Program-made: the position numbers and the translations under genes
Source: Algoriphagus aestuariicola
Lineage (GTDB): Bacteria; Bacteroidota; Bacteroidia; Cytophagales; Cyclobacteriaceae
Length of the DNA stretch: 64,000 bases
NCBI RefSeq assembly: GCF_017254835.1
Contig: NZ_JAFKCW010000002.1
Span: 372,001 to 436,000, forward strand
Direction of reading: 5' to 3'
Notes under the pieces: model-generated
Told to the model about the DNA's origin: nothing
Databases searched by the model: none
What the model saw: only the letters and a program-made list of their open reading frames with translations
Part shown: piece by piece, positions 8,975 through 16,674 of the stretch
How positions within the stretch are numbered: position 1 is the first letter of the stretch
How the letters are laid out: the number at the start of each line of letters is the position of its first letter

Positions 8975-9727
8975 TTATTTGGAAGCCCGTGGAAGGTAAC
9001 CGATCACCACCATGCTCTTTTCTCCATAGAGTTTGGCTATGGTGTTTTCCTTGATATCTGGAAGCGAACCGCCGGCACCCTGAAGTTTAAACTGCACCGG
9101 AATACTCATCCGCGTGTTCACGGCTTCGCCAGCAATCCTCCCCGGCTCCCACTTGGGTCCGGCCGCAATTACCCGAGCGGCCTCTTGGTCGCATTCCCTG
9201 CCAATTCCCCGGAGGATTTCCACATCTTGAACACTCCCGTCAGCATAGACTACAAAGCCTACGATTACCGTACCCACCATTCCATTTTCGCGGGCGCTTT
9301 GGGGATATTTCATGTTTTTGGCGAGATATTCAAACCAACCCTGGTCGCCGCTTTTTGGCCTCGGCATTTCCTCCACCCTGTCAAAAACTTGCTTGGGCTC
9401 CGAAACAGGATCTTCAGCCAGCTTGATGACATATTTTTTCCCTGCTTCAAAGGAATCTTCCCACACTTGGGAAGTCGTGTAATGTTGGATCACCAACACA
9501 GCTTCTTTTGAGGGAATTTTGATGCTGAAATTGCCATCCGTGTTTGTGACAGTACCCGTAGTTGTACCCTTGATGACGACTGTTGCACCCACCGCCTTAT
9601 TTCCATTGGGATCGTTTATTTTCCTCTCCACAATGAATTCCTCTGTTTGGGAGTAAACCGCCGTATGAAAGCCCAGCGCGAGCAAGGCGGTGTAAACCAG
9701 TGTGCGTACTAAAACTTGTTTTTTCAT
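8975..9727 (-). CDS. Exported protein: carboxypeptidase-regulatory-like domain plus TonB C-terminal domain
   Basis: A 250-residue exported protein with a signal peptide (cleavage near YSQ, residue ~27). A CarboxypepD_reg-like beta-sandwich follows at ~30-115 (NKAVGATVVIKGTTTGTVTNT). Then comes a TonB C-terminal domain at ~120-215 (YPQSARENGMVGTVIVGF and VEILRGIGRECDQEA). A C-terminal tail of ~35 residues ends in VVIGYLPRASK. There is no membrane anchor like that of a true TonB. It is the middle of three adjacent genes with this module. Confidence 0.83.
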   Translation of the reverse strand: MKKQVLVRTLVYTALLALGFHTAVYSQTEEFIVERKINDPNGNKAVGATVVIKGTTTGTVTNTDGNFSIKIPSKEAVLVIQHYTTSQVWEDSFEAGKKYVIKLAEDPVSEPKQVFDRVEEMPRPKSGDQGWFEYLAKNMKYPQSARENGMVGTVIVGFVVYADGSVQDVEILRGIGRECDQEAARVIAAGPKWEPGRIAGEAVNTRMSIPVQFKLQGAGGSLPDIKENTIAKLYGEKSMVVIGYLPRASK

Positions 9728-9759
9728 GTCTTTATGATTTTTTAGTAGAAAACCGGCTT

Positions 9760-9792
9760 AAAAAACCAGGCTTAGATTGGACTTCAACCTGG
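9760..9792 (-). terminator. Probable terminator after the M56 gene
   Basis: On the minus strand CCAGG (9792-9788) pairs with CCTGG (9770-9766), extended by TT/AA with a bulge, and is followed at once by TTTTTT. The stem is short and the loop long, so it is a weak candidate. Confidence 0.4.
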
Positions 9793-9831
9793 CTTTTAAA
9801 AGCTCAATTCTCTTATTATCGATGCATAAAC

Positions 9832-11145
9832 TCAATTGTACCCCACGACGGTAACCTGCGGCTTTACCCCCGTAGCCATTTCTTCCTTTAGATCCGAAGC
9901 TATGGATTTGCTGTTCCCCAGCTTGAAGCGGATCGGCAATCTCATTCTTGTGACTACCGCTTGGTCTCTTTGTCTTCCTGGTTGCCACTTTGGAGAGTTT
10001 GCCACTACTCGCATCGCTTCCTCATCCGCTCCACCGCCGATTCCGCGAAGCACTTCTACATTGCGAATGGATCCGTCCTTTAGTATCTCAAAAACCACGA
10101 TGACCGTACCCTCTATCCCCATGCGTCGAGCCTGATAGGGATATTTCAGATTTTTGCTTAGATAGGTATTCCAGCCAGCCATACCCCCGGGCGGATTGGG
10201 CTGCTGCTCCACCACATCGAATACCTCATCGGCTTGACCTATCAATAGGTCGGTCGTTTTCAAACTTTCAACAGACAGACTCGGCACCATATCTTCCTTT
10301 TCGCAGGAAAAGACAAAGAGCAATAGACCGACGGCTGGAACAAGCGTAAGAAATCGCAACCTTTGCAGAGGCTCAGAAGCTGACTTTGCCATCATCTGGA
10401 TTCGCTTTTTGGTCTGGAAGTGATTGAAGTTATTCATAAACTGGAAACCTGGCTTTGCCGTGATCAGCTGCAGAAGCAGGGTAGCGTATTCCTTGGGTGC
10501 CACCTCAGCGGTCACACCACGGTCTGCCTGATATTCATGCACTTCGCGAAGCGATCGCTCAAAGAGGTAAACCAAGGGATTGAACCAGAAAAGGACTTTG
10601 GCAAAGTTGATCAACAACAGATCCCAGCTATGTCTAAGCTTTACATGCACGGATTCATGCGCCAAAATCTGCTTTTGCTTCACATCCTCCGGATGAAAGT
10701 CCGGCATTAGGATGTAATCAAAAAAAGACGCCGGTACGAATTTAGGATGTATTGCGACCCAAAACGTCCCAAACCTCGCAAGTCGAGCCTGTCCTAGGAG
10801 TTTTTGGGAGGACATGAATCCAAACACCAGTCTGGCAGCGACAAACACCGCTCCAACCACATAAATCCTAACCAAGAGCTGTGGCCAAGACATCCAGTCC
10901 GTCCCAGAGGCTTTGCCTGGCTCCCCAACTTGGAAAACGGGTAAAGTCATTTCGGACACTTCATTGCCTATGCCGAAAAACTCCAATCGCAGCAAGGGGA
11001 TAATTCCCGAAAGGATCAGCATGGTAAGCAAAATAAACCGGTTCCACGCGAAAAAAGTCAATCCGCTAAGTAGGAGTCTGTAGATGAGCAGGGATATGCC
11101 TAGGCAAACAGACGCTTCAAGCAGGTAGATCAGCAGCGCTTCCAT
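9832..11145 (-). CDS. M56 (BlaR1-type) membrane peptidase fused to a TonB C-terminal domain
   Basis: A 437-residue inner-membrane protein. The first ~120 residues hold about four hydrophobic helices. The M56 zinc motif is H163-E-S-V-H167, with the downstream EVHEYQAD helix giving the third ligand. A fourth membrane segment lies near 275-290 (LTLVPAVGLLLFVFSC). The TonB C-terminal domain covers ~310-415. BlaR1-type proteins sense a signal and cleave the partner BlaI-type repressor. The partner is the gene just upstream, and stop and start overlap as TAATG. The periplasmic sensor is replaced by the TonB-like module, as in many Bacteroidota M56 proteins. The inducer is unknown; no beta-lactamase gene is nearby. 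Confidence 0.87.
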   Translation of the reverse strand: MEALLIYLLEASVCLGISLLIYRLLLSGLTFFAWNRFILLTMLILSGIIPLLRLEFFGIGNEVSEMTLPVFQVGEPGKASGTDWMSWPQLLVRIYVVGAVFVAARLVFGFMSSQKLLGQARLARFGTFWVAIHPKFVPASFFDYILMPDFHPEDVKQKQILAHESVHVKLRHSWDLLLINFAKVLFWFNPLVYLFERSLREVHEYQADRGVTAEVAPKEYATLLLQLITAKPGFQFMNNFNHFQTKKRIQMMAKSASEPLQRLRFLTLVPAVGLLLFVFSCEKEDMVPSLSVESLKTTDLLIGQADEVFDVVEQQPNPPGGMAGWNTYLSKNLKYPYQARRMGIEGTVIVVFEILKDGSIRNVEVLRGIGGGADEEAMRVVANSPKWQPGRQRDQAVVTRMRLPIRFKLGNSKSIASDLKEEMATGVKPQVTVVGYN

Positions 11146-11516
11146 TACTTGGAGGTCTCGTCCATCTTGTCGATCATATCCTGTAGCTCTTTTACTTCCT
11201 TATCGGAAATGCTTTTTTCCTTCACCATAAAGGAGAGGAAATTCCCTACCGATCCCCCAAAAAAATGGGTCACGAGTCGGTTGAAACTTTTCTTGCTGTA
11301 GTCTTCCTGCTTGACAGCCGGCTTGTAGATGTTGACCGTCCCATACATCCGGTGTGTGAGATACCCTTTGCGCTCGATATTCTTGATAGTCGAGGCCAGC
11401 GTGGTATACGGCGGCTTGGGATCTGGCAGCTGGTCCAGCACGTCCCGGATTAGCAATTCTCCCTGGGTCCAGAAGATCGCCATGATCTGCTCTTCGTTTT
11501 GATTTAATTCTTCCAT
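11145..11516 (-). CDS. BlaI/MecI/CopY family transcriptional repressor
   Basis: A 123-residue winged-helix repressor. The N-terminal domain (LNQNEEQIMAIFW, then DVLDQLPDPKPPYTTLAS and IERKGYLTHR) is the BlaI DNA-binding fold. The C-terminal ~45 residues form the dimer and cleavage region. It overlaps the M56 gene by one base (TAATG), so the two are translationally coupled. It probably represses its own operon through the palindromes at 11550-11572, and is inactivated by the M56 partner. Confidence 0.92.
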   Translation of the reverse strand: MEELNQNEEQIMAIFWTQGELLIRDVLDQLPDPKPPYTTLASTIKNIERKGYLTHRMYGTVNIYKPAVKQEDYSKKSFNRLVTHFFGGSVGNFLSFMVKEKSISDKEVKELQDMIDKMDETSK

Positions 11517-11549
11517 AGTTGAAAGATAAAAAATCAGAAATTAACTTCC

Positions 11550-11572
11550 TACGATTTTTTCGTATAACTACG
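11550..11572. promoter_or_regulatory. Candidate BlaI-type operator
   Basis: TACGA-TTTTT-TCGTA is a perfect 5-bp-arm inverted repeat (11550-11564). It shares its right arm with a second palindrome CGTA-TAAC-TACG (11561-11572). It lies 34 bp upstream of the blaI start. BlaI/MecI/CopY operators are built on TACA...TGTA palindromes, so TACG...CGTA is a plausible variant. Confidence 0.45.
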
Positions 11573-11688
11573 GAAAAATCTTAGAATTTGCCCGGAAAAG
11601 ACTTATTTCCCCGAGTGATAAAGTAATGAACAAGTGATGTAGGCCATTTGGGAACTTAGAGAAAGCCCCAAAAATTAAGCATTCAACT

Positions 11689-11708
11689 CAAGATTCTATC
11701 AAATCTTG
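11689..11708 (-). terminator. Hairpin just after the arsenate-reductase stop
   Basis: CAAGATT and AATCTTG form a perfect 7-bp stem with loop CTATCA, starting 5 bp past the stop at 11713. The T-run on the minus strand is delayed (TTAATTTTT about 11 bp later), so this may be a weak terminator or only an mRNA end structure. Confidence 0.35.
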
Positions 11709-11712
11709 GTTC

Positions 11713-12336
11713 TTAGAGATTCTCCTTGACTTTCTTAAAAATCAAAAACACCTCTGCGCCGATCTGATGGGAACGCTCCGTGTACATTCTTTCTTCGAAG
11801 TCTGTTCCATCGTAAGTTTTGGGGTCTTCAAAGCGAAGGGGAAGTCTCGTCTCCGCACCCGGTATAATTGGGCAATTTTTATCTGCATGATCGCAGGTCA
11901 TCACCGCGGCAAAACCAGAATTTGGATTGATTGGATCGTCGTAGACTTTGGAAAACGTGACGATTGGCTCGGATGCCTCTCCGTGGAAAACAAAGTAAAC
12001 TGGATTCTCCTCCCCTTTCTGGACAACCTTAAATCCATCCCTACGAATTGCAGCCACTGCCCGCTCGTTGAACGCCGTTACCTCTACTCCGCCGGAGTAG
12101 CTGGAGACTTCAATTCCAAGGTAATCTGCTGCCGTTTGAGCCCAAATCTGTGAAAACTGACTGCGGCGACTGTTGTGTGTACAGATGAAATTCAGCCTGA
12201 CTTGCTCATTTGCCTTGATCTTGCCCAAAACATAGTTCACCATGCTATCGATCGCAGACATACGATCAGCAGGAATCTCATGAATGGGCAGGGAGGAAAT
12301 CGTTTCCTCCACCGCCGGATAAAAAGAGTTTTTCAT
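11713..12336 (-). CDS. LMW protein-tyrosine-phosphatase-like arsenate reductase
   Basis: A 207-residue cytoplasmic protein of the low-molecular-weight phosphatase/ArsC superfamily. The catalytic loop is C52-THNSR-R58 (CX5R). The conserved acidic region DPINPNSGF and a Cys-containing loop (TCDHADKNCPIIPGAE) follow, which fits the resolving cysteines of thioredoxin-coupled arsenate reductases. It lies 17 bp behind the DUF6428 gene in an arsR-led cluster. Together this favours arsenate reduction over protein dephosphorylation. The usual next gene in such clusters, an ACR3 or ArsB pump, is missing here. Confidence 0.82.
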   Translation of the reverse strand: MKNSFYPAVEETISSLPIHEIPADRMSAIDSMVNYVLGKIKANEQVRLNFICTHNSRRSQFSQIWAQTAADYLGIEVSSYSGGVEVTAFNERAVAAIRRDGFKVVQKGEENPVYFVFHGEASEPIVTFSKVYDDPINPNSGFAAVMTCDHADKNCPIIPGAETRLPLRFEDPKTYDGTDFEERMYTERSHQIGAEVFLIFKKVKENL

Positions 12337-12353
12337 AAACTGGAAAATACGGA

Positions 12354-12827
12354 TTAACAGCAGCCTGAATTAGGTGCGCAAGATCCTGAAGCTGCTGCCT
12401 TAAACTCGGAAAGCCGAACTTTGGGTTTTTGAGAAGGGATTCCACACTTTTCCTTGGCCAGACAATCGGTCGTCTTTGTAGTCAGAACAAAAGCGACTCC
12501 GTTGAAGTCCAGGCCGTATTTGCCAATGGTTTCGCCTTGATATTCGACGTCCACCTCCAAATCCTCGAGGTTTAAGACTCGCTCCGAAAGCTGGATAATG
12601 TCCAATAGTTTCTTCGCTCCCAATCGGTGGTCGAAATCCCCGTCTTCCCAAAGCTGGAAGCTAATGGTTTTTTCGTCACGGAGCGTTCCGCCGCAGTCGA
12701 TGAATTTCTTGTTTACCTGACCGATTTCCGTGATATGAAAATGCGTTGGGACGGATGTGCCATCAGGCAACAGGAATGTCAATTCATTCAATTGAGGAAG
12801 CTGGGATTTGATTTCCGATAGTTTCAT
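12354..12827 (-). CDS. DUF6428 family protein of the arsenic cluster
   Basis: A 157-residue cytoplasmic protein matching, by context and recalled sequence, the DUF6428 family found between arsR and the phosphatase gene in Bacteroidota ars operons. The function is unknown. The C-terminus ends in a Cys-rich tail, C150-x5-C156-C157, with two more Cys at DCLAKEKCG. The tail resembles the one on the adjacent ArsR, which suggests As(III) or other thiophilic metal binding. An identical 17-bp operator candidate precedes both this gene and arsR, so it probably has its own ArsR-controlled promoter. Confidence 0.75.
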   Translation of the reverse strand: MKLSEIKSQLPQLNELTFLLPDGTSVPTHFHITEIGQVNKKFIDCGGTLRDEKTISFQLWEDGDFDHRLGAKKLLDIIQLSERVLNLEDLEVDVEYQGETIGKYGLDFNGVAFVLTTKTTDCLAKEKCGIPSQKPKVRLSEFKAAASGSCAPNSGCC

Positions 12828-12855
12828 ATTCTATTTATTTTGACATGTTTGTTTT

Positions 12856-12872
12856 ATTGCAATATTACGATT
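12856..12872 (-). promoter_or_regulatory. ArsR operator candidate, copy 2 (before the DUF6428 gene)
   Basis: The 17-mer ATTGCAATATTACGATT (plus strand) is identical to 13236-13252. It contains the perfect palindrome ATTGCAAT. On the minus strand the box TAATATTG, 7 of 8 to the Bacteroidota -7 element TAnnTTTG, lies inside it, as expected if repressor and polymerase compete. Confidence 0.6.
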
Positions 12873-12890
12873 GATTAGTTCAAATTTTTT

Positions 12891-13229
12891 TTAACAACAA
12901 GAATCAGAATCGCAGGAATCGGCTACTTGGTCAAAAAGACCATTGAATAAACTCCTAACCTGCTCCCACTTCTGGGAATTGATGCAATAGCTCACCGAAG
13001 TTCCCTCAATCGAACCTTTGATGAGTCCCAGCTCCTTGAGCTCCCGCAGATGCTGGGAGATCGTGGCTTGGGCCAAACCAAGTTCCTGTACCAAATTCCC
13101 ATTGATGCAGCTTTTTGATTCGACCAAAATCTCAAGGATTGCAATCCGCGCTGGATGGGCAAAAGCCTTGGCGATTTGCGCTAGTTCATTCTGCTGTTTT
13201 GTAAACAAGTCTGTTTTCGTGACACCCAT
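12891..13229 (-). CDS. arsR: ArsR/SmtB family metalloregulatory repressor
   Basis: A 112-residue winged-helix repressor. The helix-turn-helix is LGLAQATISQHLRELKELGLI (residues ~50-70). It lacks the ELCVCDL metal site of E. coli ArsR. Instead the thiols are Cys41, Cys82 and a C-terminal tail C106-x4-C111-C112. Such tails are alternative As(III) sites in several ArsR lineages. The protein should leave DNA on binding arsenite, freeing its own operator at 13236-13252 and that at 12856-12872. It is the first gene of the arsenic cluster. Confidence 0.9.
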   Translation of the reverse strand: MGVTKTDLFTKQQNELAQIAKAFAHPARIAILEILVESKSCINGNLVQELGLAQATISQHLRELKELGLIKGSIEGTSVSYCINSQKWEQVRSLFNGLFDQVADSCDSDSCC

Positions 13230-13235
13230 AATTAC

Positions 13236-13252
13236 ATTGCAATATTACGATT
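13236..13252 (-). promoter_or_regulatory. ArsR operator candidate, copy 1 (before arsR)
   Basis: An exact copy of the 17-mer at 12856-12872, ending 7 bp before the arsR start codon. The identity stops sharply on both sides, which points to a selected site rather than a recent duplication. The -7-like box TAATATTG lies within it on the minus strand. Confidence 0.6.
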
Positions 13253-13305
13253 ATTATTACTTTCTGTTTACCGGTTTTTAGGTTTTTTTAAAATATTTTT
13301 TTTAC

Positions 13306-14142
13306 TCAGTCGTATTTGGCTTGGATCAGTACCGTGCGGGACAACACAGGCGTAACTACAAAATACCCCAACACGTCAGTATCTCCCCGGACAACCCTGA
13401 TATTGGAGTCAGGGTTTTGGGGAGGAGGACTGAACAGCCCGCCGTCATTAAAAAGCAGATTTACCAGTTGATTAAGGTAGTCGTACGCATCCCGATTCAA
13501 TCGGAAAAGCTCCAACCTGACCTTGTCATTTTCCTCAAAGGGATAGCCCAGCTCCAGCCCCTGTTCAAAAAATTCAAGACCAAAAGTATCATCAAAAAGC
13601 AAGTAGTCTTCACGCTGGTTTTTAAGGGTATCATTTTCTATCACCCGTATACGATAATTGTTGTCCTCTTCAAAGGGAATCTGGCCATAAACCTTGATAT
13701 AGTACCCTTCATCCCTAAAAAGCCGCTCTTCTTCGAAGCTCCAAGTCACGCTGTCAACCGTGGGTGCTTGAAGCATCAGCCCCTCAGAAACAAACTCCTG
13801 ACCCTGCCACTTGACATTGAGTTGGTACGTTTCCCCCACTATAGCCCGCTCGTGGGGGTTTGTCGGCCTGTAGATATTCGCACCGCCCAAGTAGACAAAG
13901 GGAATCACCTTTCCAGTATTGGGATTAATGATGGAAACTTCCGCATCGTTGACGACTTCCACGTCGGCAGAGTCATAGTAGTCCTTTGAAAGGGTAATTT
14001 TGACCTCGTTGAAGGTCGGCTGGTCCGTCCAGTAAGCCTCGATAGTCGGAATGGGCGATTCCTCTTCTCCCAAAGGCAAGACCACTTCCTCCTGGCAAGA
14101 CCAGAGGGCGATGGAAAACAAAATTACTAGCAGCCTTTTCAT
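13306..14142 (-). CDS. DUF4249 family outer-membrane lipoprotein
   Basis: A 278-residue lipoprotein (signal LLVILFSIALWSC, lipid Cys ~16) of the DUF4249 family. These proteins are the usual gene partners of CarboxypepD_reg-containing TonB receptors in Bacteroidota. The start ATG at 14142 shares one base with the receptor stop (TGATG), so the two are translationally coupled. The TTG one codon upstream is less likely. A SusD-like role as a surface lipoprotein capping the receptor is an inference. The substrate is unknown. Confidence 0.82.
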   Translation of the reverse strand: MKRLLVILFSIALWSCQEEVVLPLGEEESPIPTIEAYWTDQPTFNEVKITLSKDYYDSADVEVVNDAEVSIINPNTGKVIPFVYLGGANIYRPTNPHERAIVGETYQLNVKWQGQEFVSEGLMLQAPTVDSVTWSFEEERLFRDEGYYIKVYGQIPFEEDNNYRIRVIENDTLKNQREDYLLFDDTFGLEFFEQGLELGYPFEENDKVRLELFRLNRDAYDYLNQLVNLLFNDGGLFSPPPQNPDSNIRVVRGDTDVLGYFVVTPVLSRTVLIQAKYD

Positions 14143-16532
14143 CAAAATTGAAAATTGTAGGTGATCGATGGAAGAAAGGTAAAAAGATAGGTCATCACAA
14201 CACCGGGCGTCGCCGAGATGATCTCTCCATCTTCCGAGGTGTCAAAATTGATGTCATCGTTGTAGATCTTTCTAAACTCGTAAGCAAAGGGATTTTTTCT
14301 CCCATACAGATTATAGATGCTGAAGTTCCAACTGCCGCGCCATTTTCGCCCCTTGTCGGCATTTTTCCAGGTGACCGAGGCATCCATGCGGTGATAGTTT
14401 GGAAATCTGTCGAGATTACGATATTCCGAATACAGCGGCACGAACTGATTGTCCATCTCATAGGAGCCAACCGGATAGGACACGGCCTGTCCGGTAGTAT
14501 ATACGAATGTCAGCCCCGCTGACCAGCTGGGCGAAAACTCGTGATTGAGTACCAAGGTCACGTCATTTGGCCGGTCAAATCTCGGATTATAGGGCTCGTT
14601 TTTGCTTACACCGTCTATCTTTCGCCAAGTGCGCGACCAAGTGTATGCCAGCCATCCGGTGGTCTTGCCGATATTTTTCCGCAGCAGAAACTCTGCTCCG
14701 TAGGCCCAACCCTTTCCGGCGAGCAGCTCTGTTTCTACTTGGTCGGTAAAAAGCACCTGGGCGCCATTGCGGAGATCGATCACGTTGTCCAGATCCTTGT
14801 AGTATCCTTCGACAGAAAACTCCCAGCGGTTTTGGTCAAAGTTGTGAAATAGGCCAAGCGAAACCTGATCGCTTCGAACTGGTTCGACATATCGACCAGA
14901 GAGCACCCACCGATCGATCGGCAGACCGGCAGAGCTGTTTGACGCGATCTGTATGTACTGGAAATTGCGATTGTAGGCCGTCTTGATGGAAAATCTTTCA
15001 TTGATCAGATAGCGAAAGGCCAGTCTGGGTTCCAGTCCTTGGTAAAACTGCATGTTTTCCAATGTGCCGTAGGACAGTGAGTCCGTAATGTCGATCTCAG
15101 GCCCTGGTTTTCCTCCTTCGTAGAGGTAGTCCACCCCTTTCCCGACCTGGTTGAACAGACCCCATCTCAAACCGGCCTCAACGCGGAGTTTTGGTGAGAC
15201 CTCTTGCTCGACACTTGCAAAAAGGTTGTTCAACAGGCCATTTTTCGGATTGGTCGCGATAGGCTGTATCGCACTCTCGGGAGAGGGTTCCAAGTCTATT
15301 GGAGCAAAGTGATAATATTGGCTATGGACACCCCATTTCACCTGCGTCCCAGAGCCAGGCAAAAGTGTCCATAATGCCTTTAACCCGGATTCCGAAAGCT
15401 TGTTGCTCCATTCGAAGCCATTCTCCGGGTCGTCAAATTCTACCGTATAACTGTAGCGGGAATGGTATCCCTGCAAGTCAAAAAAGAACTTTTCAGTATT
15501 CACACGACTCCAATTCACCGAACTCACCCAGTTGGTCCAGCCCAAACCGAACTCTTCATCCAGGCCCAGAAAATCACTTCCCTCGTAGCTAGATAGAGAG
15601 ATCTTATCACGATTATTGAGTACAAAAGCGACTTTGCCGCTGAGGTCATGGAAGTTTAACTTGTTGTTTTTGATGTTTTCGTCAGATGAAAGCTTGAGAA
15701 AAAGATCCGCATAGGTTCTTCTTCCGCTTATGATGAAGGTGGAGTTTTTTCCAAAAAGCGGACCGTCCAAGGTCAGTCGGGAGGAAATACTTCCGATCCC
15801 TCCTTCGCCCCGGATCTTCACATTGTTCCCCTCCCTCAGCGAAACGTCGATAAGGGAGGCAGCGCGCCCGCCAAAAGACGCCGGCATGTTCCCCTTGTAG
15901 AGATCTACACTCTTCAGCCCATCCGGATTGAAGACCGAAAAAATCCCAAAAAAATGGGAAGGATTGTAGACGGGAGCGCCATCCAATTGTACAAGATTTT
16001 GATCTGCCGAACCGCCCCTTACAAAAATCCCCGTTGTGCCTTCCCCCGCCGACTTGACACCGGGCAGCAACTGCAAGCTTCTCAGCAAGTCCACTTCTCC
16101 AAAGAGCGCAGGGATATTTTTAATTGTCTCGATCGGCACAGTCGCCTTGCCCATCTCCATATTTTTTACTTGCTCGTCGGGACGGCGCTCCTGAATAATG
16201 ATTTCATCCAGCGACATTTCCTCTGGTTTGAGGAAAAAGCGGATGGGCTTTTCAGCCTCCTTTTCGTTGATGATCCGAATGGATTGTTCATATCCTACAT
16301 AGGAAATCACAAGCCGAAAGGGCAATTCGGAGACCGCCAGCTGGAATTTTCCATTGATATCAGACACTACTCCCGAACTGCTTTTTCCTTCCCAATAGAC
16401 ATTGGCTCCCACCAAAGGCTCCGAGTTGGAAACGTCCAGCACCTCCCCCACGATCGATCTCTGCTGCTGCGAAAAGGCCTGAAAACCAAAGCTTGCCAAA
16501 AAAAACAGGGTCAGAACTCTAAAAAAGGGCAT
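14142..16532 (-). CDS. TonB-dependent outer-membrane receptor with carboxypeptidase-like N-terminal domain
   Basis: A 796-residue receptor. The signal peptide covers ~1-21 (cleaved after AFS). A CarboxypepD_reg-like domain follows (~25-105), then the plug (~115-230, with LLPGVKSAGEGTTGIFVRGG and LDGAPVYNPSHFFGIFSVF). The rest is a beta-barrel ending in the aromatic TYNFQF, typical for outer-membrane insertion. The barrel imports an unidentified ligand using TonB energy. Its start codon lies 3 bp from one arm of a perfect 12-bp inverted repeat (16536-16610) that could hide the translation start. Confidence 0.92.
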   Translation of the reverse strand: MPFFRVLTLFFLASFGFQAFSQQQRSIVGEVLDVSNSEPLVGANVYWEGKSSSGVVSDINGKFQLAVSELPFRLVISYVGYEQSIRIINEKEAEKPIRFFLKPEEMSLDEIIIQERRPDEQVKNMEMGKATVPIETIKNIPALFGEVDLLRSLQLLPGVKSAGEGTTGIFVRGGSADQNLVQLDGAPVYNPSHFFGIFSVFNPDGLKSVDLYKGNMPASFGGRAASLIDVSLREGNNVKIRGEGGIGSISSRLTLDGPLFGKNSTFIISGRRTYADLFLKLSSDENIKNNKLNFHDLSGKVAFVLNNRDKISLSSYEGSDFLGLDEEFGLGWTNWVSSVNWSRVNTEKFFFDLQGYHSRYSYTVEFDDPENGFEWSNKLSESGLKALWTLLPGSGTQVKWGVHSQYYHFAPIDLEPSPESAIQPIATNPKNGLLNNLFASVEQEVSPKLRVEAGLRWGLFNQVGKGVDYLYEGGKPGPEIDITDSLSYGTLENMQFYQGLEPRLAFRYLINERFSIKTAYNRNFQYIQIASNSSAGLPIDRWVLSGRYVEPVRSDQVSLGLFHNFDQNRWEFSVEGYYKDLDNVIDLRNGAQVLFTDQVETELLAGKGWAYGAEFLLRKNIGKTTGWLAYTWSRTWRKIDGVSKNEPYNPRFDRPNDVTLVLNHEFSPSWSAGLTFVYTTGQAVSYPVGSYEMDNQFVPLYSEYRNLDRFPNYHRMDASVTWKNADKGRKWRGSWNFSIYNLYGRKNPFAYEFRKIYNDDINFDTSEDGEIISATPGVVMTYLFTFLPSITYNFQF

Positions 16533-16535
16533 GAA

Positions 16536-16610
16536 GGAAACTTTTGGAAGGAATACGCTTGACCAACGGCCACCAGAAATTAATGTTTGTTAATTCTGCC
16601 AAAAGTTTCC
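16536..16610. repeat. Perfect 12-bp inverted repeat in a divergent promoter region
   Basis: GGAAACTTTTGG (16536-16547) and CCAAAAGTTTCC (16599-16610) are exact reverse complements separated by 51 bp. A nested inner stem (CAGAAATTAA with TTAATTCTG, one bulge) lies at about 16574-16598. The left arm ends 3 bp before the start codon of the TonB receptor (ATG at 16532, minus strand). The region also serves the batB gene in the other direction. Confidence 0.8.
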
Positions 16611-16674
16611 CCATCATCAGATCTCTCCCCGAAACCCGGCTTTCAAAGTTAGGTTATTTTCCTAATTTCAGGCC

